Shown piece after piece: positions 37,742 to 49,527 of a stretch of 64,000 bases of DNA. Origin of the DNA: Sipunculus nudus (taxonomy: Eukaryota > Annelida > Sipuncula > Golfingiida > Sipunculidae); assembly GCA_026874595.1 (NCBI GenBank), contig CM049317.1, forward strand, positions 57,496,618 to 57,560,617, in the 5' to 3' direction. Under the pieces are notes generated by a model, which saw only the letters and a program-made list of their open reading frames with translations, was not told where the DNA came from and searched no databases. Both the position numbers and the translations under genes were made by a program. Each line of letters opens with the position of its first letter. The first letter of the stretch is position 1.

Positions 37742-38925
37742 ACAGTCACCTTTCTATTTCAGTCACCTCTCTAGTATAGTCACCTTTGTAGTCACCTTTC
37801 TACTTCAGTCACCTCTCTAGTATAGTCACCTTTGTAGTCACCTTTCTATTTCAGTCACCTCTCTAGTATAGTCACCTTTGTAGTCACCTTTCTATTTCAG
37901 TCACCTCTCTAGTATAGTCACCTTTGTAGTCACCTTTCTATTTCAGTCACCTCTCTAGTATAGTCACCTTTGTAGTCACCTTTCTATTTCAGTCACCTCT
38001 CTAGTATAGTCACCTTTGTAGTCACCTTTCTATTTCAGTCACCTCTCTAGTATAGTCACCTTTGTAGTCACCTTTCTACTTCAGTCACCTCTCTAGTATA
38101 GTCACCTTTGTAGTCACCTTTCTACTTCAGTCACCTCTCTAGTATAGTCACCTTTGTAGTCACCTTTCTACTTCAGTCACCTCTCTAGTATAGTCACCTT
38201 TGTAGTCACCTTTCTACTTCAGTCACCTCTCTAGTATAGTCACCTTTGTAGTCACCTTTCTACTTCAGTCACCTCTCTAGTATAGTCACCTTTGTAGTCA
38301 CCTTTCTATTTCAGTCACCTCTCTAGTATAGTCACCTTTGTAGTCACCTTTCTACTTCAGTCACCTCTCTAGTATAGTCACCTTTGTAGTCACCTTTCTA
38401 CTTCAGTCACCTCTCTAGTATAGTCACCTTTGTAGTCACCTTTCTACTTCAGTCACCTCTCTAGTATAGTCACCTTTGTAGTCACCTTTCTACTTCAGTC
38501 ACCTCTCTAGTATAGTCACCTTTGTAGTCACCTTTCTATTTCAGTCACCTCTCTAGTATAGTCACCTTTGTAGTCACCTTTCTACTTCAGTCACCTCTCT
38601 AGTATAGTCACCTTTGTAGTCACCTTTCTACTTCAGTCACCTCTCTAGTATAGTCACTTTTGTAGTCACCTTTCTACTTCAGTCACCTCTCTAGTATAGT
38701 CACCCTTGTAGTCACCTTTCTACTTCAGTCACCTCTCTAGTATAGTCACCTTTGCAGTCACCTTTCTACTTCAGTCACCTCTCTAGTATAGTCACCTTTG
38801 TAGTCACCTTTCTATTTCAGTCACCTCTCTAGTATAGTCACCTTTGTAGTCACCTTTCTACTTCAGTCACCTCTCTAGTATAGTCACCTTTGTAGTCACC
38901 TTTCTACTTCGGTCACCTCCTTTCA
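37742..38925. repeat. 46-bp higher-order array (about 25 copies)
   Basis: TTTGTAGTCA recurs every 46 bp from 37785 to 38889. Each unit equals two 17-bp monomers plus a 12-bp shortened one. Copies differ almost only by TATTTC versus TACTTC, so the array is very homogeneous and probably recent. Confidence 0.93.
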
Positions 38926-39084
38926 ACAGTCACCTTTCTACTTCAGTCAAGTCTCTACTAAAGTAAGCTCTCTACAACAGGCACCTCTCTTCTATACTCC
39001 TCTCTCTACAGCATTAACCTCCCTTCTACAGTCACCTCTCTACTACAGTCACCTCTCTACTACAGTCACCTCTCTACTTAAGTC

Positions 39085-41815
39085 AAGGCCTAGTAAAGTA
39101 AGCTCTCTACAAATGTCATCCCTTTACTATAGTCATCTCTCTACAGCATTAACCTCTCTATTACAGACACATCTTGACTACAGTCACCTCTCTACTACAG
39201 TCACCTCTCTTCTTCAGTCACCTCTCTACTACAGTCACCTCTCTACTACAGTCACCTCTCTAATACTGTCACCTTTTCACTACAGTCACCTCTCTACTAC
39301 AGTTACCTCTCTACTTTAGTCAAGGCCTAGTAAAGTAAGCTCTCTACAAATGTCACTTCTTTACTATAGTCATCTCTCTACAGCATTAACCTCTCTATTA
39401 CAGACACATCTTGACTACTGTCACCTCTCTACTACAGTCACCTCTCTACTTCAGTCACCTCTCTACTTCAGTCACCTCTCTACTTTAGTCAAGGCCTAGT
39501 AAAGAAAGCTCTCTACAAATGTCACCTCTTTACTATAGTCATCTCTCTACAGCATTAACCTCTCTATTACAGACACATCTTGACTACAGTCACCTCTCTA
39601 ATACAGTCACCTTTTCACTACAGTCACCTCTCTACTACAGTCACCTCTCTACTTTAGTCAAGGCCTAGTAAAATAAGCTCTCTACAAATGTCACCTCTTT
39701 ACTATAGTCATCTCTCTACAGCATTAACCTCTCTATTACAAACACATCTTGACTACAGCCACCTCTCTAATACAGTCACCTTTTCACTACAGTCACCTCT
39801 CTACTACAGTCACCTCTCTACTTTAGTCAAGGCCTAGTAAAATAAGCTCTCTACAAATGTCACCTCTTTACTATAGTCATCTCTCTACAGCATTAACCTC
39901 TCTATTACAGACACATCTTGACTACAGTCACCTCTCTAATACAGTCACCTTTTCACTACAGTCACCTCTCTACTAAAGTCACCTCTCTACTAAAGTCAAG
40001 GCCTAGTAAAGTAAGCTCTCTACAAATGTCACCTCTTTACTATAGTCATCTCTCTACAGCATTAACCTCTCTATTACAGACACATCTTGACTACAGTCAC
40101 CTCTCTACTACAGTCACCTCTCTACTTCAGTCACCTCTCTACTACAGTCACCTCTCTACTTTAGTCAAGGCCTAGTAAAGTAAGCTCTCTACAAATGTCA
40201 CCTCTTTACTATAGTCATCTCTCTACAGCATTAACCTCTCTATTACAGACACATCTTGACTACAGTCACCTCTCTAATACAGTCACCTTTTCACTACAGT
40301 CACCTCTCTACTACAGTCACCTCTCTACTTTAGTCAAGGCCTAGTAAAATAAGCTCTCTACAAATGTCACCTCTTTACTATAGTCATCTCTCTACAGCAT
40401 TAACCTCTCTATTACAGACACATCTTGACTACAGTCGCCTCTCTAATACAGTCACCTTTTCACTACAGTCACCTCTCTACTACAGTCACCTCTCTACTTA
40501 AGTCAAGGCCTAGTAAAGTAAGCTCTCTACAAATGTCACCTCTTTACTATAGTCATCTCTCTACAGCATTAACCTCTCTATTACAAACACATCTTGACTA
40601 CAGCCACCTCTCTAATACAGTCACCTTTTCACTACAGTCACCTCTCTACTACAGTCACCTCTCTACTTTAGTCAAGGCCTAGTAAAATAAGCTCTCTACA
40701 AATGTCACCTCTTTACTATAGTCATCTCTCTACAGCATTAACCTCTCTATTACAGACACATCTTGACTACAGTCACCTCTCTAATACAGTTACCTTTTCA
40801 CTACAGTCACCTCTCTACTACAGTCACCTCTCTACTACAGTCACCTCTCTACTACAGTCACCTCTCTAATACAGTCACCTTTTCACTACAGTCACCTCTC
40901 TACTACAGTCACCTCTCTACTACAGTCACCTCTCTACTACAGTCACCTCTCTAATACAGTCACCTTTTCACTACAGTCACCTCTCTACTAAAGTCACCTC
41001 TCTACTAAAGTCAAGGCCTAGTAAAGTAAGCTCTCTACAAATGTCACCTCTTTACTATAGTCATCTCTCTACAGCATTAACCTCTCTATTACAGACACAT
41101 CTTGACTACAGTCACCTCTCTACTACAGTCACCTCTCTACTTCAGTCACCTCTCTACTACAGTCACCTCTCTACTTTAGTCAAGGCCTAATAAAGTAAGC
41201 TCTCTACAAATGTCACCTCTTTACTATAGTCATCTCTCTACAGCATTAACCTCTCTATTACAGACACATCTTGACTACAGTCACCTCTTTAATACAGTCA
41301 CCTTTTCACTACAGTCACCTCTCTACTACAGTCACCTCTCTACTTTAGTCAAGGCCTAGTAAAGTAAGCTCTCTACAAATGTCACCTCTTTACTATAGTC
41401 ATCTCTCTACAGCATTAACCTCTCTATTACAGACACATCTTGACTACAGTCACCTCTCTAATACAGTCACCTTTTCACTACAGTCACCTCTCTACTACAG
41501 TCACCTCTCTACTTTAGTCAAGGCCTAGTAAAATAAGCTCTCTACAAATGTCACCTCTTTACTATAGTCATCTCTCTACAGCATTAACCTCTCTATTACA
41601 GACACATCTTGACTACAGTCGCCTCTCTAATACAGTCACCTTTTCACTACAGTCACCTCTCTACTACAGTCACCTCTCTACTTTAGTCAAGGCCTAGTAA
41701 AATAAGCTCTCTACAAATGTCACCTCTTTACTATAGTCATCTCTCTACAGCATTAACCTCTCTATTACAGACACATCTTGACTACAGTCACCTCTCTAAT
41801 ACAGTCACCTCTCTA
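39085..41815. repeat. 169-bp higher-order array (about 15 units)
   Basis: The marker AAGGCC recurs at 39085, 39322, 39491, 39660, 39829, 39998, 40167, 40336, 40505, 40674, 41013, 41182, 41351, 41520 and 41689. Twelve of the 14 intervals are exactly 169 bp. The other two (237 and 339) exceed 169 by 68 and 170, both multiples of 17. Each unit is about ten diverged 17-bp monomers. Confidence 0.93.
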
Positions 41816-42267
41816 CCTTTGTAGTCACCTTTCTACTTCAGTCAAGTCTCTATCAAAGTCACCTGTATACTACAGACACATCTCAACTTTAGTCACCTCT
41901 CTATGACAATCACCCCTCTAATACAGTAACCTCTGTTATACTGTCACCTGTATACAGCATACACCTCTAGACTATAACCATCTCTCTACCACAGACACCT
42001 CTTTACAACAATCAACTCTCTACAACAGTCATCTCTCTACTTCAGCCACCTTGACATTGCAGTCACCTCTGTAATACTGTTACTTCTCTTCAGCAGTCAG
42101 CTCTCTAACACAGTCACCTCTTTACTACAGTCACCTTTCCACTAGAGTAACCTCTTTAATTAAAAATCACCACTGTAATACAGTTACCTCTCTAATACGG
42201 TCACCTCTCTACTTCAGTCAAGTAACCTTTCCACAAAAGTCACCTTTCGACTACAGTCACCTCTCTA

Positions 42268-42380
42268 CTACAGTCGCCTCTGTTGTCACCTTTCTACTAC
42301 AGTCGCCTCTGTTGTCACCTTTCTACTACAGTCGCCTCTGTTGTCACCTTTCTTCTACAGTCGCCTCTGTTGTCACCTTT
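42268..42380. repeat. 29-bp sub-array (four copies)
   Basis: CAGTCGCCTCTGTTGTCACC followed by TTTCTACTA repeats every 29 bp. 29 equals one 17-bp monomer plus a 12-bp shortened one. Confidence 0.85.
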
Positions 42381-42667
42381 CTACTACAGTCACCTTTCTA
42401 CTACTGTCACCTTTCTACTACAGTCACCTTTCTACTACTGTCACTTTTTTACTACAGTCACCTCTCTACTACAGTCATCTGTCTACTGCAGCCACCCCTC
42501 TAATACAGTCACCTATCTACTATTATCACCTCTCTACTACAGTCATTTTTATGCTACAGTCACATTTCTACTACAGTCATCTATCTACTGCAGTCACCTC
42601 TCTAAAACAGTCACCATCACCTCTGTAATACAGTTACCTCTCTAATACAGTCACCTCTCTACTTCAG

Positions 42668-43510
42668 TCAAGTCTCCATTTAAGTAACCTTTCTACTACA
42701 GTCACCTCTCTACTACAGTCACCTCTCTACTACAGTCATCTTTCTCTACAGTCATCTCTCTACTACAGTCACCTCTCTACTACAGTCACCTCTCTACTAC
42801 AGTCACCTTTCTACTACAGTCACCTCTCTTCTATTGACACTTCTCTACTGAAGTCACCTCTCAATACAGTCACCTCTCTAGAGCAGTCACCTCTCTCATT
42901 TAGTCACTTCTCTATTGCAGTCACTTCAGTCAAGTCTCCATTTAAGTAACCTTTCTACTACAGTCATCTCTCTACTACAGTCACCTTTCTACTACAGTCA
43001 TCTTTCTACTACAGTCACCTCTCTACTACAGTCACCTCTCTACTACAGTCACCTCTCTACTACAGTCACCTTTCTACTACAGTCACCTCTCTTCTATTGA
43101 CACTTCTCTACTGAAGTCACCTCTCAATACAGTCACCTCTCTAGAGCAGTCACCTCTCTCATTTAGTCACTTCTCTATTGCAGTCACTTCGGTCAAGTCT
43201 CCATTTAAGTAACCTTTCTACTACAGTCACCTCTCTACTACAGTCACCTCTCTACTACAGTCATCTTTCTCTACAGTCACCTCTCTACTACAGTCACCTC
43301 TCTACTACAGTCACCTCTCTACTACAGTCATCTTTCTACTACAGTCACCTCTCTACTACAGTCACCTTTCTACTACAGTCACCTCTCTACTACAGTCACC
43401 TTTCTACTACAGTCACCTCTCTACTACAGTCACCTCTCTACTACAGTCACCTTTCTACTACAGTCACCTCTCTCATTTAGTCACTTCTCTATTGTAGTCA
43501 CTTCGGTCAA
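42668..43510. repeat. ~262-bp duplicated units (three to four copies)
   Basis: TCAAGTCTCC or TCAAGTCTCT starts units at 42668, 42930, 43193 and 43507. Intervals are 262, 263 and 314 (263 + 51, that is three extra monomers). Confidence 0.85.
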
Positions 43511-44515
43511 GTCTCTATTTAAGTAACCTTTCTGTTACAGTCACCTGTCTATTACCTTTCTAATACAATCACTTCTCCACAACAGTTACCTCTGTACAAC
43601 AGTCATCTCTCAATACAGTCACCTCTCTCATTCAGTCACCTCTCTACTACAGTCATCTTTCTACTACAGTCACCTCTCTACTACAGTCACCTTTCCACTA
43701 CTGTTACCTCTCTACTACAGTCATCTTTCTACTACAATCACCTCTCTACTACAGTCACCTTTCCACTACTGTTACCTCTCTACTGCAGTCATCTTTCTAC
43801 TACAGTCACCTCTCTACTATTGTCACCTCTCAACTGGAGTCACCTCTCTACTACAAACACATCTTCACTATTGTCATCTCTCTACTACAATAACCTCACC
43901 ACTGAAGTCACGTCTGTATTATAGTCCCCTTCATGCTACAGTCACTCTTTACTGCAGTCACCTCTCTAATACAGTCAACTCTTTCCTTCAGTATCTTCTC
44001 TCTTACAGTCACGTCCATACTACGGTCACCTCTCTGATACAGTCAACTCTATACTACATTCACCTCTCCGGTACAGTAACCTCATTAACAAAAAGCACCT
44101 CTCTAATACAGTCATCTCTCTATTACAGTCGTCTCTCTACTTCAGTTAATTTTCTACTACAGTCACCTCTCTAATAAGTCACCTCTCTAATATAATTACC
44201 TCTCTACTGCAGTCATGTCTCTCTTATACGAACACTTGTTCCTTATTTGGAAATCTCTGTAATACGAACATTATTTTTGCCATATTTCACTGTATATTGT
44301 GATGGCTGTCGCATGCGGGTCATATTCAAGTTTCCATTTTACATGATAGCAGCAATACATGCAAAATACAAAATGAAACCTCAATAAGACATAAAAACAA
44401 AGGAAAAATGAAGGTGTTTCATATAATCCCGAGCCTCTGAATTATTATTACTGTCCGGATGACCATGATCTCCATTGTAGGCATTTTTTAACAAGAAAGG
44501 CCACTTGTGTGACTG

Positions 44516-44767
44516 TGTATGGCTTTGTTTTTTTTGTGTTTGTTGACAAAATAACTCACGGAACTGTATAAAATATTCAGGGCACCTCGGGAATGCAGCA
44601 ATAAAGAATCAATTAGATTTTGGTGTGGGTCCGGCACATGATCTGGGTCCAGGAAGGACAAATGTATAGTAGAATGGGCCGAATAAAAGAATGCAAACAC
44701 GTGATGGGGAGCATCCCACAATGAGGACCAGTCCCATGGCGGAGGGTTGCATTCCTGAGAATGCATA
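44516..44767 (+). mobile_element. Dispersed repeat family, copy 1
   Basis: Contains TTTTGGTGTGGGTCC (44618-44632) and ends CATGGCGGAGGGTTGCATTC before GAATGC. It shares block order and many words with copies at 55.8 and 56.2 kb: a start with TTGTTGACAAAATAACTCA, then GAATCAATTAGATTTTGG, AATGGGCCGAATAAAAGAATG and GGGGAGCATCCCACA. I have seen this kind of repeat (ending GGCGGAGG) in many animal genomes but cannot name its class. Confidence 0.65.
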
Positions 44768-45439
44768 TATTTTTTTTGGTTTCATTTAAGAATTCTTATT
44801 CAAGAAATGGTCATTTAACGATGATTATTTTACATGGGTATTAAATCAACCTGGCACTTAATTAAAAATTCTTTCCATAAAAAAAAGCATTATTTAGTTT
44901 CCCTAATTATGTTTATTGTTTGTTTAAATACTGATTTTGGGAAATTCAATTTGCAAACAAATAAACAAAGGGATATAAATGTTAAATTCCTCGATATAAC
45001 CACCTGTAGAAATTTCAAATTGACCCGAATCAGATTACCGGGGGGTAATCTAAAATCCAATTTCAGATCACTCCTTCAAAAAATTGTTTATTCACTTAAA
45101 ATTCATATATTTCTTTCTTCTTAATTTTCCCTAAATTAGGTTGAATCTTTTTATATGGAATGTTTGCATGTAATGTACCCTCTGGTTTGCTGAAGTGTGT
45201 GTAAATATGAATGTAATAACCACTATACAACAAACATTTGTCGACAATTTTAATTTCATAAATTTATTCCAGCTTTTAAATATCGTATCTTTAAAATGGT
45301 GTATTGAAATAATATGTATATAATTGTTAAAAAAATAAGAATTTATCATTTACTTTAACGTGAAAATACATAAATTCAGACTTTCCCAAGGAGTAATCTG
45401 AAATCGATTTCATTGAAATTTCACTGAAAGCTTTCGGCC
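44768..45439. other. AT-rich spacer with a small palindrome
   Basis: AGATTACC-GGGG-GGTAATCT at 45032-45051 is a perfect 8-bp palindrome. No gene recognised. Confidence 0.55.
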
Positions 45440-45620
45440 ATTTAAAGCAAAAATAACCAAGTAGGAGGCGACGCAGAGTGAGTCCCATGGGGCCCCGCTT
45501 GTCGATTTCAGATTTATTATGACGTCATTGCGGTGAAGCGATTTTTGCAATATTCTTCCACTAGGACAGTGCTATCATGTGTGATGACGTCATAACCTCA
45601 TGCACCCGTATTCCTGGACC
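45440..45620. promoter_or_regulatory. Paired ATGACGTCAT (CRE-like) palindromes
   Basis: Two perfect ATGACGTCAT palindromes centred near 45523 and 45588, 65 bp apart, lie in a GC-richer patch. TGACGTCA is the CREB/ATF consensus. By motif this is the clearest regulatory candidate in the window, but it is unproven. Confidence 0.38.
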
Positions 45621-45671
45621 GCAAATGTTAAAATTCCTAACTGTGAAATGTTGTCTATTTTGGAAATGATG

Positions 45672-45773
45672 TAAAATGAAACGTGTGTTGTAAGACCGCG
45701 TCTATAGAACTGGCCAAAAGTAGTCTTAATCCACAGGTGGTATTATTTAACAGATGGTCTTGTTTCCACTGTA
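45672..45773. mobile_element. 102-bp pogo-like MITE
   Basis: The left end TAAAATGAAACGTGTGTTG and the reverse complement of the right end, TACAGTGGAAACAAGACCATC, are imperfect inverted repeats bordered by TA. GACC and GGTCTT motifs recur inside. Confidence 0.45.
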
Positions 45774-46530
45774 TAGAGAACTGGACAGCAGAATTAATGC
45801 TACTATCCTGAAATATAGTTGATGTTATGTTATTTTTTTGAAATATGTAATTTTGAGAAATCCAGCTGGCACTGTCCTGATCTTGTATCTGTCTGGAGTT
45901 TTATATTACGAGATTAATTGGGAGATCTGAAGCACTGATATTTATAAACTATAAAACAATGGTATTGTGACCAGGGTGGAAGAAAATGTACCAATTTAAT
46001 TTTTTTACGAGTATTCCCGTTTACACATGGTATATTATGTCTTAATATCATTCAGAATTCATATTATACCAAAATTAACGTGGGAACGTCTTGAGCCATA
46101 ATATGTGATACGATTAATGGCTCTACAAGAAGAACAAGGTTACCTAAAGATTACAAGGTTAAAATTAGAACAATTAATTTTTTATGCTGTTACATTTTGT
46201 GGTTGCTGAACTTTTATGTATGTTCTTTAACACATGCTGAGGCCTTATATTTCTGAATAATTTTGTATGCATTCATTCAAAAGCATTATATAGTTATATA
46301 TATTAAAAGCAACAATGATATTTCAGCAATAAATGCATTTTTATTTTCAAGATATTTACTATAATTACAGAAAAAAAATTGACACGAGAAAGTATCTTTT
46401 ACTTGATCATTATAATTTTGTCCACTGGATTATATCCATATTATTATTACGAAGGAGTTAGATGAAAGGTTACAGTTTGAACGGCGTAATTTGTGTTGGC
46501 GTGTGCACATGTGTATATATTTTGGTGGTA
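45774..46530. other. AT-rich spacer
   Basis: Nothing recognisable. Confidence 0.55.
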
Positions 46531-46590
46531 TGTGAATATAATGTGAAGCTGCTACAGGTATGTGAATATAATGTGAAGCTGCTACAGGTA
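46531..46590. repeat. Perfect 30-bp tandem duplication
   Basis: The 30-bp block beginning TGTGAATATAATGTGAAGCT occurs twice without change. Confidence 0.97.
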
Positions 46591-46639
46591 AACCAAGGGC
46601 CTCTTTGAATCTTATTTCAGGCATGCTGATGGTATGTAC

Positions 46640-46642
<3 letters not shown>

Positions 46643-46693
<51 letters not shown>
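46643..46693. repeat. (AT)n microsatellite
   Basis: AT run of about 25 units. Confidence 0.95.
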
Positions 46694-46699
<6 letters not shown>

Positions 46700-47794
46700 A
46701 ATGTAACATAAGATATAGTCAGCGGTAAACATGCATGTTATGCATGGGCTTGTATTTTTCAGTATAACAGTAGATAATATATAACACAAAGATGAAAATA
46801 AAACACACCCACACCTTTATTAGTACAGAGGCAATTTAGCAATGTTCTCTACATACTGTTGCCCCTTTATATAAATATACACGGGGTGATATTGTCTATA
46901 AGTATTAAAAAAAAAGTCATAAGATATATATATAGTGAGTATATATAAAGGGGAGGGCATCGATGGTGGGTATATATGGTTATTAAAACCTAATTATACC
47001 TCGATAATATTTAAAAAAATTCTAAATTCCCTTTATCAACACAAAAAGTAACCAGACTTATTTATGTATAATATGTCCCTGTTTATATCAGGCGAAGCGC
47101 ACACAAATATATGAAAACACAACTTCTTAATGGTGCAACTCTTCAAGGAAAATATATTTATTTAACTGCAAGAAAATAATTTTTTTCACCCTTTATCAGT
47201 AACAACATGCCTAGATTACATTTTAGAACCAAATATCCTTTAATAAATTTTGGGATGTATTTTCATATTTCTGGTTCATATCTGCCTTGTGATGATTTTG
47301 TTATTGGGAATAAAGTCACCCCTCAACCACGATTACAGAATTTTGCTAATATACTCCCGATCAGCGATTTCATGCAGGTTATATCCCCGCCCAAGATAAC
47401 ATGGACGTAAGGAGGTGGGGTGGGGGGGGGGGGGGGGGGGAGGGTGGTGCTTAACCTGAAATCTTTATTTACAACGGTAATAAATATTTTATTTATTATA
47501 TATGTCCATAGCACTGAAAAGGAGGACACTTTTCTTTTGTAATGGTGGGTAGGCGATAAAAAGAAGGGGTCTGAATAGCCCGACCGAAACCGACAATTCT
47601 TCATGATTATTCGTAAGATTTCATATACAAATTTGATATACAAATTTTTAAATGGTTTAGATTTTTAGTACAACGTATATATATTTATTATGGTAACTTT
47701 CACTCCGCAAAATAGGATAATTCTTTATTAATACTTAAGAAATGTCATTTTAGGGATTTAAATCAAAAGTGTACGTTTTTTCTCGAGGGGTATA
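46694..47794. other. AT-rich spacer with a long poly-G tract
   Basis: A G run of about 19 with flanking G clusters lies at 47411-47450, a G-quadruplex candidate. No gene recognised. Confidence 0.55.
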
Positions 47795-47960
47795 TAAAAC
47801 GCTGGTCTGTCTCCGTAAACGATCCGGGTTCGATCCCCGTCGTGGCTATGAGACTGGGTTGTATATATAGTGGCCCGGTGTTTTTTTCCGGGTTCTTCGG
47901 TTTCCTCTACCTACCACTAGACACTATACCGAACGCCACAATCTGAGCCATGGAAAGTGC
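47795..47960 (+). mobile_element. tRNA-derived SINE relic
   Basis: GATCCGGGTTCGATCCCCG (about 47820-47838) contains a perfect RNA polymerase III B box (GGTTCGATCC). It is preceded by CGCTGGTCTGTC, as in tRNA-like SINE heads of invertebrates, and followed by GTCGTGGC. A second block, GGCCCGGTG then CCGGGTTCTTCGGTTTCCTC, resembles the conserved body of such SINEs. An A box is not recognisable and the tRNA fold is broken, so this is a decayed SINE, not a tRNA gene. Confidence 0.6.
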
Positions 47961-48271
47961 ATAGAATACTTATAATAAATATTTGTATAATCCAATGTAA
48001 AATAGTGAAAATTATTATTTTTAGTGAAAAAAATATGGCCTTTTGAATTATGTGAATGTGGGGAAAACACGTGATTCGACTCCATACCAAGTGTGCCCGT
48101 GTGGGAGCTGGGTAAAAGCCCCCCCCCCCAAAAAAAAGAGAAAAAAATATTTAAAAAATGCGCTTAAGGTATACGGTGGAGAAGGCAAACCTTAAATGTA
48201 AATAAAGACCTTAATGAAATCATGTAAATAACACTTAAATGTAAATATCAAGATTAAATATACTACACACA

Positions 48272-48440
48272 TACGTTCGCGAGGGTTTCAAATTCACGAT
48301 ATTCGCGAAAGGGGTATTTTTGCAAATTAAATTCTTCGTGGATAAGAGGTCCCGTCGTCATGGAACCGTCGCGAAACACTGAAAAAAATGAAAATTGCAA
48401 AAAAATGACCCCGCAAATATAAAGCCAACCATGGTATATT
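48272..48440. mobile_element. TTCGCGAGGG repeat family, copy B
   Basis: GTTCGCGAGGGTTTCAAATTC at the left and a right end whose reverse complement reads CCATGGTTGGCTTTATATTT then GCGGGG match the ends of the 20.7-kb element (GCATGGTTGCC, GTTCGCGAGGG). About 170 bp, non-coding. Confidence 0.55.
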
Positions 48441-48589
48441 TTTAGATATAATTCACTCTGTGGAATGTATACACAACAGTGCCAATGATGGAATATGTTG
48501 GTAAAGTAAGTTATTTTGAAATAAGACGGTCAGAGTATGATATATAAGATTCTTTGTGAACAGAAATGTTTAGAAGGTTGAAAACACTG

Positions 48590-48800
48590 CCATACATTAT
48601 TGGGCGTCAAAAGCGGTTAAGACACCGATGTTTATTGACCGAGTTTTACTTATTGTTTATGTTGGACGTCAGTTTCCAATAAAGATATGCGGCCGCACTT
48701 GGCCGGGATTTTGGGCGATGTAAGAATTACTACCCCGCCTGGGGGAGTATATCAACTTTTTCGATAAATGGTTGAAACAACTCGGAGTATACTGTATGTG
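48590..48800. promoter_or_regulatory. GC-richer complex patch, candidate regulatory element
   Basis: CpG-containing sequence with a GCGGCCGC octamer near 48691 and TGTTTAT-type forkhead-like words. Composition-level evidence only. Confidence 0.22.
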
Positions 48801-48964
48801 ACGTCTATGTGGCATTTGTGATGTTATAGGTCAAATTGACAATTTAGATGTACCGGTGAACAGACTTCAAGCTCGTCTGTTTGTTTATCAGACAGTAGAT
48901 TAATTCCTGTCTGTTGCCTGATCTATTATTATTTTACTGCCTGACTCTCTTTATGTTTTTGTAT

Positions 48965-49060
48965 CTTTGTGTTTTCTCTCTCTCTCCCTCTCTCTCCCTC
49001 TCTCTCTCTTTCACTCTCTCTCTCTCACACACACTTTTTCTCTCTTGCTCTCTCAACCAA
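48965..49060. repeat. Polypyrimidine (CT)n-rich tract
   Basis: CTCTCTCC-type repeats, nearly all C/T on the plus strand, ending in a short ACACAC. Confidence 0.9.
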
Positions 49061-49474
49061 TTCATTGAAAGTAACAAACACAAAAAAGACTTAGTTCAAA
49101 GGGATATCGGGGTATCTGAGTATACATGTAAATATAAATAACTTTAGAGTTATCAATTTCAATATACATGTATATATATTATTTCTTCAGTATCATTTAT
49201 GGTCCTATAAGTTAGATATCCTTTTAATCATAATGTACAATATCAACGATTCTGAAAGTACACTTTATTGCAAACATATATAACCAATAACAAAATGTTA
49301 TCTTAATTCAGTTCACTGTCCAAACGAGCTCCCCCTGCTGGCGAGAGTTTGACAACAGCACAGTTTGAGCAACGTCACCCGGTACTGTGTATACCTCTTT
49401 AAAAATAAAATCAAAACATATAAATCATTCATACCATTATCAATACGTTAAAATCTAGCAGGACAGCAGAGACC

Positions 49475-49527
<53 letters not shown>

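Larger units (their letters stand above)
37434..44294. repeat. 6.9-kb satellite of 17-bp monomers with transposon-like edges
   Basis: The basic unit is CTACTACAGTCACCTCT (17 bp), repeated with variation throughout. The left edge TACACAGAAGAACGCC (37434-37449) and the reverse complement of the right edge, TACAGTGAAATATGGC (44279-44294), both begin with TACA and resemble pogo-type termini. Just inside the right edge, CTCTGTAATACGAACAT (44255-44271) matches the satellite monomer at most positions. Because 51 bp (3 x 17) encodes 17 residues, open frames of a 17-residue YYSHLSTTVTSLLQSPL repeat arise in all plus frames. I regard these as non-coding. Confidence 0.9.

Noticed and set aside
37742-41815. 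Regularly spaced short repeats resembling a CRISPR array.
   Set aside because: The spacers are themselves repeats, the monomer is contiguous, and the context is eukaryotic.
39113-43480. Many open frames encoding a 17-residue YYSHLSTTVTSLLQSPL repeat.
   Set aside because: The 17-bp monomer gives the same peptide in all three frames with a 51-bp period. This is a property of the satellite, with no start context or domain.
47815-47850. A tRNA gene.
   Set aside because: Only the T-arm/B box is intact; no A box, acceptor stem or anticodon arm is recognisable, and SINE body sequence follows.
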